From NCBI GenBank assembly GCA_964548165.1, contig CAZJQD010000038.1, positions 1 through 31,517 of the forward strand: 31,517 nucleotides of DNA. The letters run 5' to 3'. The notes beneath the pieces are model-generated. The model was given only the letters and a program-made list of their open reading frames with translations. It was not told the DNA's origin and ran no database searches. Positions 1 through 8,585 of this stretch are shown piece by piece. A program made the position numbers and the translations under genes. How positions within the stretch are numbered: position 1 is the stretch's first letter; each line of letters opens with the position of its first letter. Source of the stretch: CAZJQD01 sp964548165 [NCBI: uncultured bacterium] (GTDB taxonomy: Bacteria > UBA8481).

Positions 1-2
1 AC

Positions 3-1103
<1,101 letters not shown>

Positions 1104-1120
1104 TCCCAGGGCATACCAGG

Positions 1121-1155
1121 GCCCGTCCCGGCCACACCGGGGCGGGCCTTTTTTT
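1121..1155 (+). terminator. Rho-independent terminator after eno
   Basis: A 9-bp stem (gcccgtccc, 1121-1129, with ggggcgggc, 1139-1147; one G-T pair) and a 9-nt loop are followed by seven T residues at 1149-1155. It lies 17 nt after the eno stop codon. Confidence 0.9.
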
Positions 1156-1181
1156 CAAGCGACGTGCATGGCACGACGCCG

Positions 1182-1210
1182 TTGAGACGGCAGCAAACAT
1201 CCCGTAACAT
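1182..1210 (+). promoter_or_regulatory. Sigma70-like promoter for the PilZ gene
   Basis: A -35 TTGAGA (1182-1187) and a -10 TAACAT (1205-1210) are separated by 17 bp. The predicted transcription start near 1217 gives a leader of about 37 nt to the ATG at 1254. The position just after the eno terminator fits an independent promoter. Confidence 0.6.
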
Positions 1211-1253
1211 TCTTCTCGCCATGAGGGGACATTCGGGAACCGGGAAGAGCGGC

Positions 1254-1598
1254 ATGGAACGCCGACGCCATCCGCGCGTGAGGGTGGTCGCGGCCTGCGT
1301 CGTGCATGCCCTTGCCGACCGCTTCAACGGAACGCTCGTCGACATCAGCCCGGGCGGGCTCTGCCTGGAGGCGGACATCCGGATCATCGACCATGACCGA
1401 CCCAGGGACGGTGAGCACTTCACCGCGGGTTCGCCGGTCACCGTCGATATCCCGAAGCTGAGCCTCGTGAGGCTCGACGGTACCGTCATCCGCGTCACGA
1501 GCGGCCGCCTGGGCTACACCGTGGCCATCCAGTTCGCGGCAATGCGTCCCGATGTCTCCGTGAAGATCATCGACACCTTCTCCAAGAGGCTCAGGTAG
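1254..1598 (+). CDS. PilZ domain protein
   Basis: This 114-residue protein looks like a stand-alone PilZ domain, a family that commonly binds cyclic di-GMP in the cytosol and changes motility, polysaccharide export or virulence. The N-terminal RRRHPRVR matches the RxxxR phosphate-binding motif, and VDISPGGLCLE about 30 residues later matches the (D/N)xSxxG motif. The ATG at 1254 is preferred because GGGAAG lies 6 nt upstream and the domain begins right there; an in-frame ATG at 1221 and GTG at 1164 would only add a tail without family features. Its last 8 bp overlap the 3' end of the convergent gene. No c-di-GMP enzyme lies nearby, so its target is unknown. Confidence 0.85.
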   Translation: MERRRHPRVRVVAACVVHALADRFNGTLVDISPGGLCLEADIRIIDHDRPRDGEHFTAGSPVTVDIPKLSLVRLDGTVIRVTSGRLGYTVAIQFAAMRPDVSVKIIDTFSKRLR

Positions 1599-1947
1599 TA
1601 CCGGAGTCGTCCGGCAAGTCCGATGAGGACGGCGCGGGAGTTCTAGCCTCCTCCGGGAGAAGCCAGGCCGACCAGAGCGTGAAGGCCGACACCGCGCCCA
1701 TGATGATGACAAGACGGAACCAGGGTTGTCCGTTCAGCAGCCGGTCGAGAAGAATCCCCAGTCCCGTGAAGGCCCAAACGACAGCCCCCACGACGAGAAA
1801 GACCTGGAACACGCGGTGACGGCCCGTGGTCGGTGCAATCAAGGAAAACGGCATGCCGAGGCAGACGAGAGCGATGATGAGATTCCCGTCCCTGAGGAAG
1901 TGTGCAACCAGGAGCAGAGAGGACAGGATGGCGGGAACGCGGCGCAT
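1591..1947 (-). CDS. Small multi-pass membrane protein, function unknown
   Basis: This 118-residue, strongly hydrophobic protein has apparent membrane segments at about residues 5-17, 22-40, 47-67 and 77-97, and a hydrophilic tail rich in Pro, Ser and Asp. No catalytic motif is visible. The ATG at 1947 (MRRVPAILSS) is chosen because the alternative ATG at 1965 would start within the encoded CCA end of the adjacent tRNA-Pro. The gene lies 17 bp downstream of that tRNA on the same strand and could be read through from its promoter. Small inner-membrane proteins of this general shape occur widely without known function. Confidence 0.65.
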   Translation of the reverse strand: MRRVPAILSSLLLVAHFLRDGNLIIALVCLGMPFSLIAPTTGRHRVFQVFLVVGAVVWAFTGLGILLDRLLNGQPWFRLVIIMGAVSAFTLWSAWLLPEEARTPAPSSSDLPDDSGTT

Positions 1948-1964
1948 GGGCGCATTATACGACA

Positions 1965-2042
1965 TGGTCGGGCCGGTGGGATTTGAACCCACGACCCCCT
2001 GCTCCCAAAGCAGGTGCGCTAGCCGGACTGCGCCACGGCCCG
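1965..2042 (-). tRNA. tRNA-Pro (anticodon TGG)
   Basis: Read on the minus strand, the acceptor arms cgggccg and cggcccg pair over 7 bp, followed by discriminator A (1968) and an encoded CCA (1965-1967). The anticodon stem cctgc/gcagg encloses the loop tttggga, giving anticodon TGG. The T-arm gtggg-ttcaaat-cccac is perfect. This is the wobble-reading proline tRNA. Confidence 0.97.
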
Positions 2043-2057
2043 TAACCACGAAACTCC

Positions 2058-2086
2058 AGTCTATCTCAACCCGCGCGACGCGGCGA
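2058..2086 (-). promoter_or_regulatory. Promoter of tRNA-Pro
   Basis: On the minus strand a -10 TAGACT (2058-2063) lies 15 nt before the tRNA 5' end, with a weak -35 TCGCCG (2081-2086) at 17-bp spacing. The -10 is convincing; the -35 is poor. Confidence 0.45.
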
Positions 2087-2115
2087 CCTCCGCGTCCTCG
2101 TCGAGTCCCCGCCGG

Positions 2116-3228
2116 CTACCCGGCCAGGGCGAGCAGGGCCTCGATGCCCCGGTCCAACATCGCATCGCTGGCCGCGTAGCTCAGCCGGAAATGCGTGTCC
2201 CGCTCGCTGAAGACGCCGCCCGGGATCACCAGGAGCTTCTTCTCCCGGATCGCCCGGGTGCAGAACTCCGTCGCGTTGCCTCCCGGCGCCTCGGCAAAGA
2301 GGTAGAACGCGCCCTGGGCGCCTTCGATGCGATACCTTCCTCCGAGCGCCGCAATCAACCGATCGCGCTTCGCGCGATACGCGTCGCGATGCTCCCCCAT
2401 CTCCAGGCCCATCGCCGCCTGGGCCGCCGCCTCCTGGACCATCGAGGGCGCGCAGACGAACGTGTACTGCTGGAGCGTGATCATGGCCCTGATGACATCC
2501 AGGGGCCCGGCCGCATAGCCGAGCCGCCACCCCGTCATGGCGTGGCTCTTGGAGAATCCTCCCATCGTCAGGACCTTCTCCGAGATTCTTCCCGGGGAGA
2601 ACGGGCGTCCCTCGTAGCAGAACGTATCGTAGATCTCGTCGCTGAGGACCAGGAGGTCGTGCTTCTCGGCAAGGGCCACGAGCCCTCTCCAGGACTCCTC
2701 GGAGAGCACGGTGCCGGTGGGATTGCCCGGCGAGCCTGCGATGATGGCCCGCGTCTTCGCGGTGATGAGCGGAGCTACGCGATCGGCGGTGAGCTGGAAA
2801 TCCGGGTAGGTATCCGCGTAGATCGGGGTGGCGCCGAAGAGCCTCAGGAGGTGCTTGTACATGACAAAATAGGGATCGGGGATGATGACCTCGTCGCCGG
2901 GCCCGAAAGAAGCCAGGAAGGCCAGCACGAGCCCGCCCGAGACGCCCGACGAGATCATCACCTGGTCCGCCCCGACGCGGATGCCCTTCTCTCTCTCGAG
3001 ATGATCCTGCACGGCGCGACGCAATTCCTCCGTTCCCTGGGTCAGGGTGTAGCGGTTCTTCCCGGCGCGAATCGCCGCGATGGCCGCCTCCTTGACCGGT
3101 TCGGGGACATCGAAGTCGGGCTGGCCGATCGAGAGATTGATCGGATCCTCCAGCGTCGCGGCGAGATCGAAGACCTTCCGGATGCCGGAGGAGTCGATGA
3201 GATCCATTCGGGAATGCAGGCGAGTCAT
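2116..3228 (-). CDS. PLP-dependent class I/II aminotransferase (aspartate aminotransferase-like)
   Basis: This 370-residue cytosolic fold-type I aminotransferase moves an amino group between an amino acid and a 2-oxo acid. Landmarks are the N-terminal SIGQPDFDVPEPVKEA, the PLP-contacting SPGNPTG (Asn169), Asp197 in SDEIYD, the Schiff-base Lys227 in GGFSKSHAMTGWRLGY, and Arg348 in FRLSYAAS, which binds the substrate carboxylate. The pattern is that of the Thermus/Bacillus-type (I-gamma) aspartate aminotransferases, but substrate preference cannot be read from sequence. The ATG at 3228 has AGGAAGG just upstream, which outweighs the longer frame starting at 3273. It is monocistronic between two tRNA genes. 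Confidence 0.92.
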   Translation of the reverse strand: MTRLHSRMDLIDSSGIRKVFDLAATLEDPINLSIGQPDFDVPEPVKEAAIAAIRAGKNRYTLTQGTEELRRAVQDHLEREKGIRVGADQVMISSGVSGGLVLAFLASFGPGDEVIIPDPYFVMYKHLLRLFGATPIYADTYPDFQLTADRVAPLITAKTRAIIAGSPGNPTGTVLSEESWRGLVALAEKHDLLVLSDEIYDTFCYEGRPFSPGRISEKVLTMGGFSKSHAMTGWRLGYAAGPLDVIRAMITLQQYTFVCAPSMVQEAAAQAAMGLEMGEHRDAYRAKRDRLIAALGGRYRIEGAQGAFYLFAEAPGGNATEFCTRAIREKKLLVIPGGVFSERDTHFRLSYAASDAMLDRGIEALLALAG

Positions 3229-3285
3229 GGGATTCCTTCCTGCGCGACACCGCCGCCGCGCATCCGGCCGCATCAGGTGCCGCGC

Positions 3286-3314
3286 TTGCGCCGATGTTAG
3301 AACAGGCCTAGACT
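3286..3314 (+). promoter_or_regulatory. Promoter of tRNA-Met
   Basis: TTGCGC (3286-3291), a 17-bp spacer and TAGACT (3309-3314) lie 29 nt before the tRNA. The same TTGCG/TAGAnT layout precedes the FecR gene at 3508. Confidence 0.55.
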
Positions 3315-3343
3315 ACCCGCCACCTCAATCCTGAGGCTCTTCC

Positions 3344-3415
3344 GGCGGCGTAGCTCAGTGGTAGAGCAGCGGTCTCATAAGCCGCGTGTCGGCAGTTCAA
3401 TCCTGCCCGCCGCCA
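3344..3415 (+). tRNA. tRNA-Met (anticodon CAT), elongator type
   Basis: The acceptor arms ggcggcg (3344-3350) and cgccgcc (3408-3414) pair fully, with discriminator A at 3415. The anticodon stem gcggt/gccgc (last pair G-T) holds the loop ctcataa, anticodon CAT. The T-arm is ggcag-ttcaatc-ctgcc. CCA is not encoded; ggt follows. It lacks the three G-C pairs typical of the initiator anticodon stem. A tRNA-Ile2 whose CAT is modified to lysidine is a remaining alternative. Confidence 0.9.
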
Positions 3416-3472
3416 GGTTTTCCCCGCCCCGTTCGCAGGGCGGCCGGCGCCCCGGTTGAAATGGCATACGGC

Positions 3473-3501
3473 TTGCGACGCGGACGCCGGGAAGCTAGAG
3501 T
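3473..3501 (+). promoter_or_regulatory. Leaderless-type promoter of the FecR gene
   Basis: TTGCGA (3473-3478), a 17-bp spacer and TAGAGT (3496-3501) end exactly 6 nt before the ATG at 3508, so the predicted transcript starts at or next to the start codon. No ribosome binding site is visible. Confidence 0.55.
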
Positions 3502-3507
3502 CCGGAC

Positions 3508-4563
3508 ATGTCCGGGCGCAGATCTCGCCGCTCCTCCTCACCGCGCCGCTGGCTCTTCCCCCTCGCCTTCGTCCTCCTCTTGGCCGCCATATCGGGCCTT
3601 CTGTACTGGGACGCGTCACTGCCGGGCCCCTCGACGCACCAGGACGCGGCGGCCCAGGCGCCGCCGACAACCACGCGAACCCTGACCTCCGAGATCAACC
3701 CGCGGACCATCACCGAGGGCGATGCGACCATCACGCTCGAGACCGGGGCGGAGGTCCGGATCACGCGGGAGGGCGACAAGCCGGCGCGCGAGATCGAGCT
3801 CCGCCGCGGGTCGATCACGGTTCGCGTGCGACCGGTGCCGGGAGGCCAGTTCGTCGTGCGCACCGTCAACGCGACGGTCGGCGTCCGGGGCACGACCTTC
3901 CGCGTCAGCGTCATCGGCTTCTTCATCACGCGCGTCGTCGTGGAAGAAGGCAAGGTCTCGGTCCGGGGACAGACCGGCGACGAGATCCTCCTTGGCGCCG
4001 GAGAGAGTGGCCAGGTCCTGGGCGCAGACAGTGCACGTCCCGGCACGGATGCGGGTGCGTCGAGCGCCGACAGTGAATACCCGACCTGGAATGCCGAGAC
4101 GATCCGCCGCATCGCCGAGCTCTCGGAGGCCCTGGAGCGTTCCGAGCGCGAGGCGCGAGGAACCATGCCTGCCACCTCCGGCGCCGACCTGTCGCCCGAA
4201 GTCACGACCACGTCCCGCAACCGGCTCACCGGAACCGGTGATTGGAGCGCCGAGAACGGCTTGTCCGGCCAGATCACGCTCGTCATCGAACCGATCTCCG
4301 GGAGCTTCATGGGCACCTTCTCGGGCAGTCGCGAGGGAGCGACCCCCTTGAGCGTCCGCGGCAACGCCCAGGGCGCGCTCGTCGGCGACGCCAATAACGG
4401 CAGCCTGACAGGGACATTCACCGCGGAGGCGGAACCTGCCGGCGCGGGCGCTCGCCTGCCCCCCATCAGCGGCGAGGCCACGGGCATTCTCCGCAATCAC
4501 CTCGTCACTGGCACGCTGAACGCAGGGGCCTGGCGAGGCAACTACGAGGTTCGCTTGAAGTAG
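3508..4563 (+). CDS. Membrane-anchored FecR-domain protein
   Basis: This 351-residue protein has a basic N-terminus, one membrane segment at about residues 15-34 and a long extracytoplasmic part. Residues of about 65-170 form a FecR-like beta domain: ITLETGAEVRI, ELRRGSITVRV, and the signature VGVRGTTFRV at about 124-133, followed by VVVEEGKVSV. After a Ser/Ala/Asp-rich linker, the C-terminal 120 residues are Gly-rich short beta strands (GTFSG, LTGTFTAE, GEATG, VTGTLNAG), which suggests a small beta sandwich or barrel. No FecI-type sigma factor or TonB receptor is adjacent, so a role as a classical anti-sigma factor is not supported. The final hairpin at 4607-4628 probably ends the transcript. 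The exact function is unknown. Confidence 0.75.
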   Translation: MSGRRSRRSSSPRRWLFPLAFVLLLAAISGLLYWDASLPGPSTHQDAAAQAPPTTTRTLTSEINPRTITEGDATITLETGAEVRITREGDKPAREIELRRGSITVRVRPVPGGQFVVRTVNATVGVRGTTFRVSVIGFFITRVVVEEGKVSVRGQTGDEILLGAGESGQVLGADSARPGTDAGASSADSEYPTWNAETIRRIAELSEALERSEREARGTMPATSGADLSPEVTTTSRNRLTGTGDWSAENGLSGQITLVIEPISGSFMGTFSGSREGATPLSVRGNAQGALVGDANNGSLTGTFTAEAEPAGAGARLPPISGEATGILRNHLVTGTLNAGAWRGNYEVRLK

Positions 4564-4606
4564 GGAGCGGAGGCCGCAACCGCTCTCGGTGCCGGCCCCA
4601 CGATCA

Positions 4607-4628
4607 AGGGGCGCCTCGCGGCGCCCCT
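4607..4628. terminator. Hairpin between FecR gene and tRNA-fMet, possibly bidirectional
   Basis: A perfect 9-bp stem, aggggcgcc (4607-4615) with ggcgcccct (4620-4628), closes a 4-nt loop. It lies between the 3' ends of two convergent genes. Neither side has a strong T run, so termination strength is uncertain. Confidence 0.6.
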
Positions 4629-4645
4629 CGTGCAGTTTGAGTTCA

Positions 4646-4722
<77 letters not shown>

Positions 4723-4727
4723 CGAGC

Positions 4728-4756
4728 AACATATCAGTCCCCCTCGTCCTGCGCAA
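4728..4756 (-). promoter_or_regulatory. Promoter of tRNA-fMet
   Basis: On the minus strand, TTGCGC (4751-4756) and TATGTT (4728-4733) are separated by 17 bp. The -10 ends only 5 nt before the mature 5' end, so little or no 5' leader is predicted. Confidence 0.5.
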
Positions 4757-4801
4757 GCTCGGCGGTCGCCCCGAGGCGCGCGCATCCGGCGCCTGATCGC
4801 G

Positions 4802-4830
4802 ATGACTCGCGAGCACGAAAACGGTATCAT
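4802..4830 (+). promoter_or_regulatory. Leaderless-type promoter of the heme/Trk operon
   Basis: ATGACT (4802-4807), a 17-bp spacer and TATCAT (4825-4830; 5 of 6 matches to TATAAT) end 6 nt before the ATG at 4837. No Shine-Dalgarno sequence is present. Confidence 0.6.
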
Positions 4831-4836
4831 CCCGCG

Positions 4837-5709
4837 ATGCGCACCTTGCTGGTCACCGGTGGTAGCGGCTTCCTCGGTTGGAACGTCTGCCGCGCGGCAA
4901 GACACGAGTGGAATGTGCTCGCCACCGTAAACCATCACCGCCTGGAGATTCCAGGCGTCCAGACGGGGCGGGTCGAGCTGACCGATTACGCCGAGCTCCA
5001 GGACACCCTCAAGCGCGTCCAGCCGAGCGCCATCATTCATCTCGCCGCCGCTTCGCAACCCAACTGGTGCCAGGAAAACCGCGCGGCCTCGCGCCGGATC
5101 AACGTGGAGGTGCCCCGGAACCTTGCCGGGCTCGCCGCGGATGGCGGCATCCCGCTCGTCTTCATCTCCACGGACCTGGTCTTCGACGGCGCCAACTCGC
5201 CCTACCGCGAGGACGACCCGGTCTCGCCGGTCAACCTGTACGCGGAACAGAAGGTCGAGGCGGAGCGCGCGGTCGGCGATCGCTGGCCGCAGGCCGCCAT
5301 ACTGCGCATGCCGCTGATGTTCGGCGATCCGGGTCCCGTGGCCTCGAGCTTCATCCAGCCGTTTCTCAAGGTCATGCGCTCCGGGGATCCCCTGAAGCTC
5401 TTCACCGACGAGACGCGGACGCCGGTCAGCGGCGCCGTCGCCGCCGGCGGCATCCTCATGGCCCTCGCATCCGTTCACGGGCTCCTGCATCTCGGCGGGC
5501 GCGAGCGGGTCTCGCGCTACGCCTTCGGCCAACTGCTCGCCGAGGTGCTCGAGATCCCGGCGAAGCTGGTTCCCTGTTCCCAGAAGGATATTCCCATGCC
5601 CGCCCCCCGTCCCAGCGACGTCTCTCTCGATTCCTCCCGCGCCTACGCCATCGGCTACAATCCGCCGCCCCTTCGCGAGCAGATCGCGGCGCTCAGGGGC
5701 ATCGTCTGA
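4837..5709 (+). CDS. SDR-family reductase, RmlD-like (dTDP-4-dehydrorhamnose reductase family)
   Basis: This 290-residue NAD(P)-dependent extended short-chain dehydrogenase has the dinucleotide motif TGGSGFLG at residues 7-14, the conserved HLAAASQPNWCQEN loop, FISTDLVFDG with catalytic Ser111-Thr112, and YAEQK (Tyr135, Lys139). FISTDLVFDG and the overall length fit the RmlD group, which reduces a 4-keto nucleotide sugar. However, no other rhamnose genes (rmlA, B or C) are nearby, so the substrate is unknown. It heads the heme operon: its TGA stop and the hemE ATG share one base at 5709. It could serve cell-surface sugar synthesis or another small-molecule reduction. Confidence 0.8.
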   Translation: MRTLLVTGGSGFLGWNVCRAARHEWNVLATVNHHRLEIPGVQTGRVELTDYAELQDTLKRVQPSAIIHLAAASQPNWCQENRAASRRINVEVPRNLAGLAADGGIPLVFISTDLVFDGANSPYREDDPVSPVNLYAEQKVEAERAVGDRWPQAAILRMPLMFGDPGPVASSFIQPFLKVMRSGDPLKLFTDETRTPVSGAVAAGGILMALASVHGLLHLGGRERVSRYAFGQLLAEVLEIPAKLVPCSQKDIPMPAPRPSDVSLDSSRAYAIGYNPPPLREQIAALRGIV

Positions 5710-6755
5710 TGGCGCGCCCTCGCCTGGATTCACGCGCGCGCTTTCTCGCGGCCGCGGCCTGCCGTCCGGTCGATCATCCGCCGCTCTGGATGATGCGCCA
5801 GGCGGGAAGGTGCCTGCCCGAGTACCGCAAGCTCAAGGAGCAGTACGACTTTGTCACGATGGTGAGCACGCCCGATCTCGCCGCCGAGGTCACGCTCCAG
5901 CCGATTCGCCGCTTCGGATTCGACGCCGCCATCATCTTCAGCGACATCCTGGTCGTGCCCGAGGCCCTCGGCATGAGCTACCGCTTCGAGGAGGGCAAGG
6001 GCATCCGGATGCAGTTCGCGGTCGGGCGCGCGAGCGACCTGAAGAAGCTGAGCGTGAGGGCCGTGGCGGATCGCCTCGCTTACCTCGGGGACGCCCTCCG
6101 CCTGGTCCGCTACTCGCTCCCCGACACCGCTCTCCTCGGGTTCGCCGGTTCTCCCTGGTCGCTCGCGCACTACATGGTCGAGGGCGGGGGCGGAGGGCCC
6201 GCCTCGGACTGCGCGGGACTCAAGTGCCTGCGCCACGCCAACCCCGTGCTCTTTCGCAAGCTCATGGGCGTGATCACCGACGCCGTCATCGCCAGCGCTC
6301 GACTCCAGGTCGACGCCGGCATCGACGCCTTCCAGGTCTTCGACAGCTTCGGTGGCGCGCTCGCCGCTACCGACTGGGAGGAATGCTCCGGCCGCTGGAT
6401 CCGCCGCATCGTCCAGGCCATCAAGCCCAGCGTCCCCGTGATCGTCTTCGCGCGCGGCGCGCACGGGAGCCTGCCCGCCCTCGCGGCGACCGGCGCCTCC
6501 GTGATCGGATTCGACTGGTCGGCCGACCTCGCGGACTGCGCCCGGCGTCTCCCCGGGTCCATCGCCGTCCAGGGCAACCTCGATCCCGCCCTCCTCCTCG
6601 CCCCGCCCAGGACGGCCGCGGCCGCCACTCGATGCCTCCTGGCGTCCATGCGCGGGCGACGAGGCCATATCGTCAACCTCGGGCACGGGGTTCCCCCGAC
6701 GGCCAACCTCGGGAGCATCGCGGCGATCGTGGAGACCGTGAGAGGACGGCGCTGA
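5709..6755 (+). CDS. hemE: Uroporphyrinogen decarboxylase
   Basis: HemE removes four carboxyl groups from uroporphyrinogen III to give coproporphyrinogen III in the cytosol. The protein has 348 residues, the usual length. The signature WMMRQAGRCLPEYR (about residues 27-40) supplies the substrate-binding arginines, and FSDIL supplies the catalytic aspartate Asp79. GSPWSLAHYMVEGG and, near the C-terminus, VNLGHGVPP are typical. The start overlaps the preceding stop by one base and its own TGA (6753-6755) overlaps the next ATG at 6755, so translation is probably coupled along the operon. The assignment is firm. Confidence 0.96.
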   Translation: MARPRLDSRARFLAAAACRPVDHPPLWMMRQAGRCLPEYRKLKEQYDFVTMVSTPDLAAEVTLQPIRRFGFDAAIIFSDILVVPEALGMSYRFEEGKGIRMQFAVGRASDLKKLSVRAVADRLAYLGDALRLVRYSLPDTALLGFAGSPWSLAHYMVEGGGGGPASDCAGLKCLRHANPVLFRKLMGVITDAVIASARLQVDAGIDAFQVFDSFGGALAATDWEECSGRWIRRIVQAIKPSVPVIVFARGAHGSLPALAATGASVIGFDWSADLADCARRLPGSIAVQGNLDPALLLAPPRTAAAATRCLLASMRGRRGHIVNLGHGVPPTANLGSIAAIVETVRGRR

Positions 6756-7138
6756 TGCGGCGGCTCCTGCTTCTTCTCTCCCTGGCGACGCTCGGGCTCG
6801 GAGCCCTGGTCGCCGTGGGCACCGTCGCCGTCGAGACGATGTACGGGGTCCGCGTGCAGAGGGTCACGCCGTATCCCGAGCCCCTGCGCGCATTGACCGG
6901 CGAACTGGGGGCCAGGGAAGGAGAGCCCGTGGAGGCGATCATTCTCCCCTCGACCCCGGTCCTTGACCGGAAGGACGGCATCGTCTTCGTGGACCGGACC
7001 CTCGTCTATCCTCTCCAGGTTCGTAGCCTCCGCCTGGTGGGCCACGGCGCCGCCGGATCCCTGGCCCTCGGCGCGCTTCTCATCCTCTTCGCCCGGCGCT
7101 TCGTGCGGCCCCTCACGCCCGACACGGTGACCCGATGA
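6755..7138 (+). CDS. Small membrane protein between hemE and hemN, unknown
   Basis: This 127-residue protein has an N-terminal hydrophobic segment (about residues 4-25, LLLLLSLATLGLGALVAVG), a soluble stretch of about 70 residues, and a second hydrophobic segment (about 97-113) ending in RRF. This predicts two membrane passes with the middle part outside the cytosol. No known motif or cysteine is visible. It overlaps hemE by one base and hemN by the four bases ATGA (7135-7138). The tight coupling implies a role linked to the heme genes or to membrane handling of their products, but this is inference only. Confidence 0.75.
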   Translation: MRRLLLLLSLATLGLGALVAVGTVAVETMYGVRVQRVTPYPEPLRALTGELGAREGEPVEAIILPSTPVLDRKDGIVFVDRTLVYPLQVRSLRLVGHGAAGSLALGALLILFARRFVRPLTPDTVTR

Positions 7139-8508
7139 CCAGCACCCCGGTCGTCGACCTGGACCTCATCCGCAAGTACAACAAGCCCGGCCCCCGGTAC
7201 ACGTCCTACCCGACGGCTCCTCACTTCAAGTCCGACGCCGATTTCGATCGCATCGGCGAGATCCTCTCGACGAACCGCTCGGCCTCGCAGGGCCTCTCGC
7301 TCTACTACCACATCCCATTCTGCGAGACGCTCTGCTGGTTCTGCGGGTGCACGACGATCATCACCCGCAATCGATCCTCCGCCGATCACTACATCGACTA
7401 TCTCAAGCGCGACATGGACCTGCGCCTCCCCTTCCTGGACACCTCCCTGCCCGTGCTCCAGCTTCACCTCGGAGGAGGTTCACCCACCTACCTCTCGCCT
7501 GACCAGATGCGTTCTCTCGGCGCCGCGGTCCGCGAACGCTTCACGATCGCACCCTCCGCCGAGATCGCCGCCGAGATCGATCCCCGGCGCCTGACGCGCG
7601 AGCACATCGTCGCCTTGCGCGAGCATGGGTTCAACCGAGCCTCCGTCGGCGTGCAGGACAACGCGCCAAACGTGCAGAAGGCCATCAACCGCGACCAGCC
7701 GTTCGCCCTGACGAAGCAGGCCGTCCAGTGGATCCGCGAAGAAGGCTTTCGCTCGCTCAACGTCGACCTCATCTACGGGCTCCCGGGCCAGACGGCCGCG
7801 TCGTACGCGCAGACCCTGGACGAGATCCTCGAGTTGCGCCCGGACCGCTTCGCCATCTTCAGCTACGCCCACGTGCCCTGGATGAAACCGGCCCAGAAGA
7901 TCCTCGAATCCGTGGGCCTGCCCTCGCCCGATCTCAAGCTGGAACTCCTGCGCATCTCGATCGAGAGGATCTCCGGCGCGGGCTACGACTACATCGGCAT
8001 GGACCACTTCGCGCTCCCCGACGACGACCTCGCCGTCGCCCAGCGCCAGCGGCGGCTCCAGCGGAACTTCCAGGGCTATGCGACCTGCGCCGAGACCGAC
8101 ATCCACGGGTTCGGCATGTCGGCGATCTCGCAGACCGACGATCTCTACCTGCAGAACATCAAGGAGCTCCCCGCGTGGCGCCAATCCCTGGACGAGGGCA
8201 AGAGGCCCTGGGCCAAGGGGCTGGTGCTGACCCCCGAAGACAAGATCCGGAGGCGGGTCATCATGAGGGTCATGTGCGACGGCGTCTTCGATGCGGCGGT
8301 CCTCTCGCCGTTGACCGGCGTCGACGTGCTCCGTCACTTCGCGCGGGAACTCGACGGCATGGATGATCTCGTCGCGGACAGGCTCATCGAGCGGAATGCG
8401 TCGGGCTTTACCGTCACCCCGATGGGAAGGCTCCTCATCCGCAACATCGCCATGCGCTTCGACGCCTATCTCGTCGGAGCGGAGCAGCGATTCTCCCGGA
8501 CGGTATGA
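7135..8508 (+). CDS. hemN: Oxygen-independent coproporphyrinogen III oxidase (radical SAM)
   Basis: HemN uses S-adenosylmethionine and a [4Fe-4S] cluster to convert coproporphyrinogen III to protoporphyrinogen IX without oxygen. The 457-residue length is that of true HemN. The N-terminal KPGPRYTSYPTAPHF is characteristic. The cluster cysteines are Cys63, Cys67 and Cys70 in FCETLCWFCG, with the extra Cys72 also typical. LHLGGGSPTYLS and VDLIYGLPGQT follow, and the C-terminal HemN domain is complete. These features separate it from HemW. Its stop TGA overlaps a 26-codon mini-ORF by ATGA (8505-8508). Confidence 0.96.
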   Translation: MTSTPVVDLDLIRKYNKPGPRYTSYPTAPHFKSDADFDRIGEILSTNRSASQGLSLYYHIPFCETLCWFCGCTTIITRNRSSADHYIDYLKRDMDLRLPFLDTSLPVLQLHLGGGSPTYLSPDQMRSLGAAVRERFTIAPSAEIAAEIDPRRLTREHIVALREHGFNRASVGVQDNAPNVQKAINRDQPFALTKQAVQWIREEGFRSLNVDLIYGLPGQTAASYAQTLDEILELRPDRFAIFSYAHVPWMKPAQKILESVGLPSPDLKLELLRISIERISGAGYDYIGMDHFALPDDDLAVAQRQRRLQRNFQGYATCAETDIHGFGMSAISQTDDLYLQNIKELPAWRQSLDEGKRPWAKGLVLTPEDKIRRRVIMRVMCDGVFDAAVLSPLTGVDVLRHFARELDGMDDLVADRLIERNASGFTVTPMGRLLIRNIAMRFDAYLVGAEQRFSRTV

Positions 8509-8585
8509 CCGCGGCGAACGACATCGCGGTGCCCGCGACCGCCGCCGCCTGTCCGGCCGCGCGCGTCCCCGGTCGCACGCGTTGA
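8505..8585 (+). CDS. 26-codon mini-ORF bridging hemN and hemY
   Basis: An ATG at 8505 overlaps the hemN stop as ATGA. Its own TGA (8583-8585) overlaps the apparent TTG start of hemY as TTGA (8582-8585). The predicted peptide is Ala-, Pro- and Arg-rich, with no recognisable domain. The double 4-nt overlap suggests that the ORF is read by ribosomes finishing hemN and delivers them to hemY. It may be a coupling device rather than a functional peptide. The reading frame alone could arise by chance; the bracketing is the evidence. Confidence 0.4.
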   Translation: MTAANDIAVPATAAACPAARVPGRTR

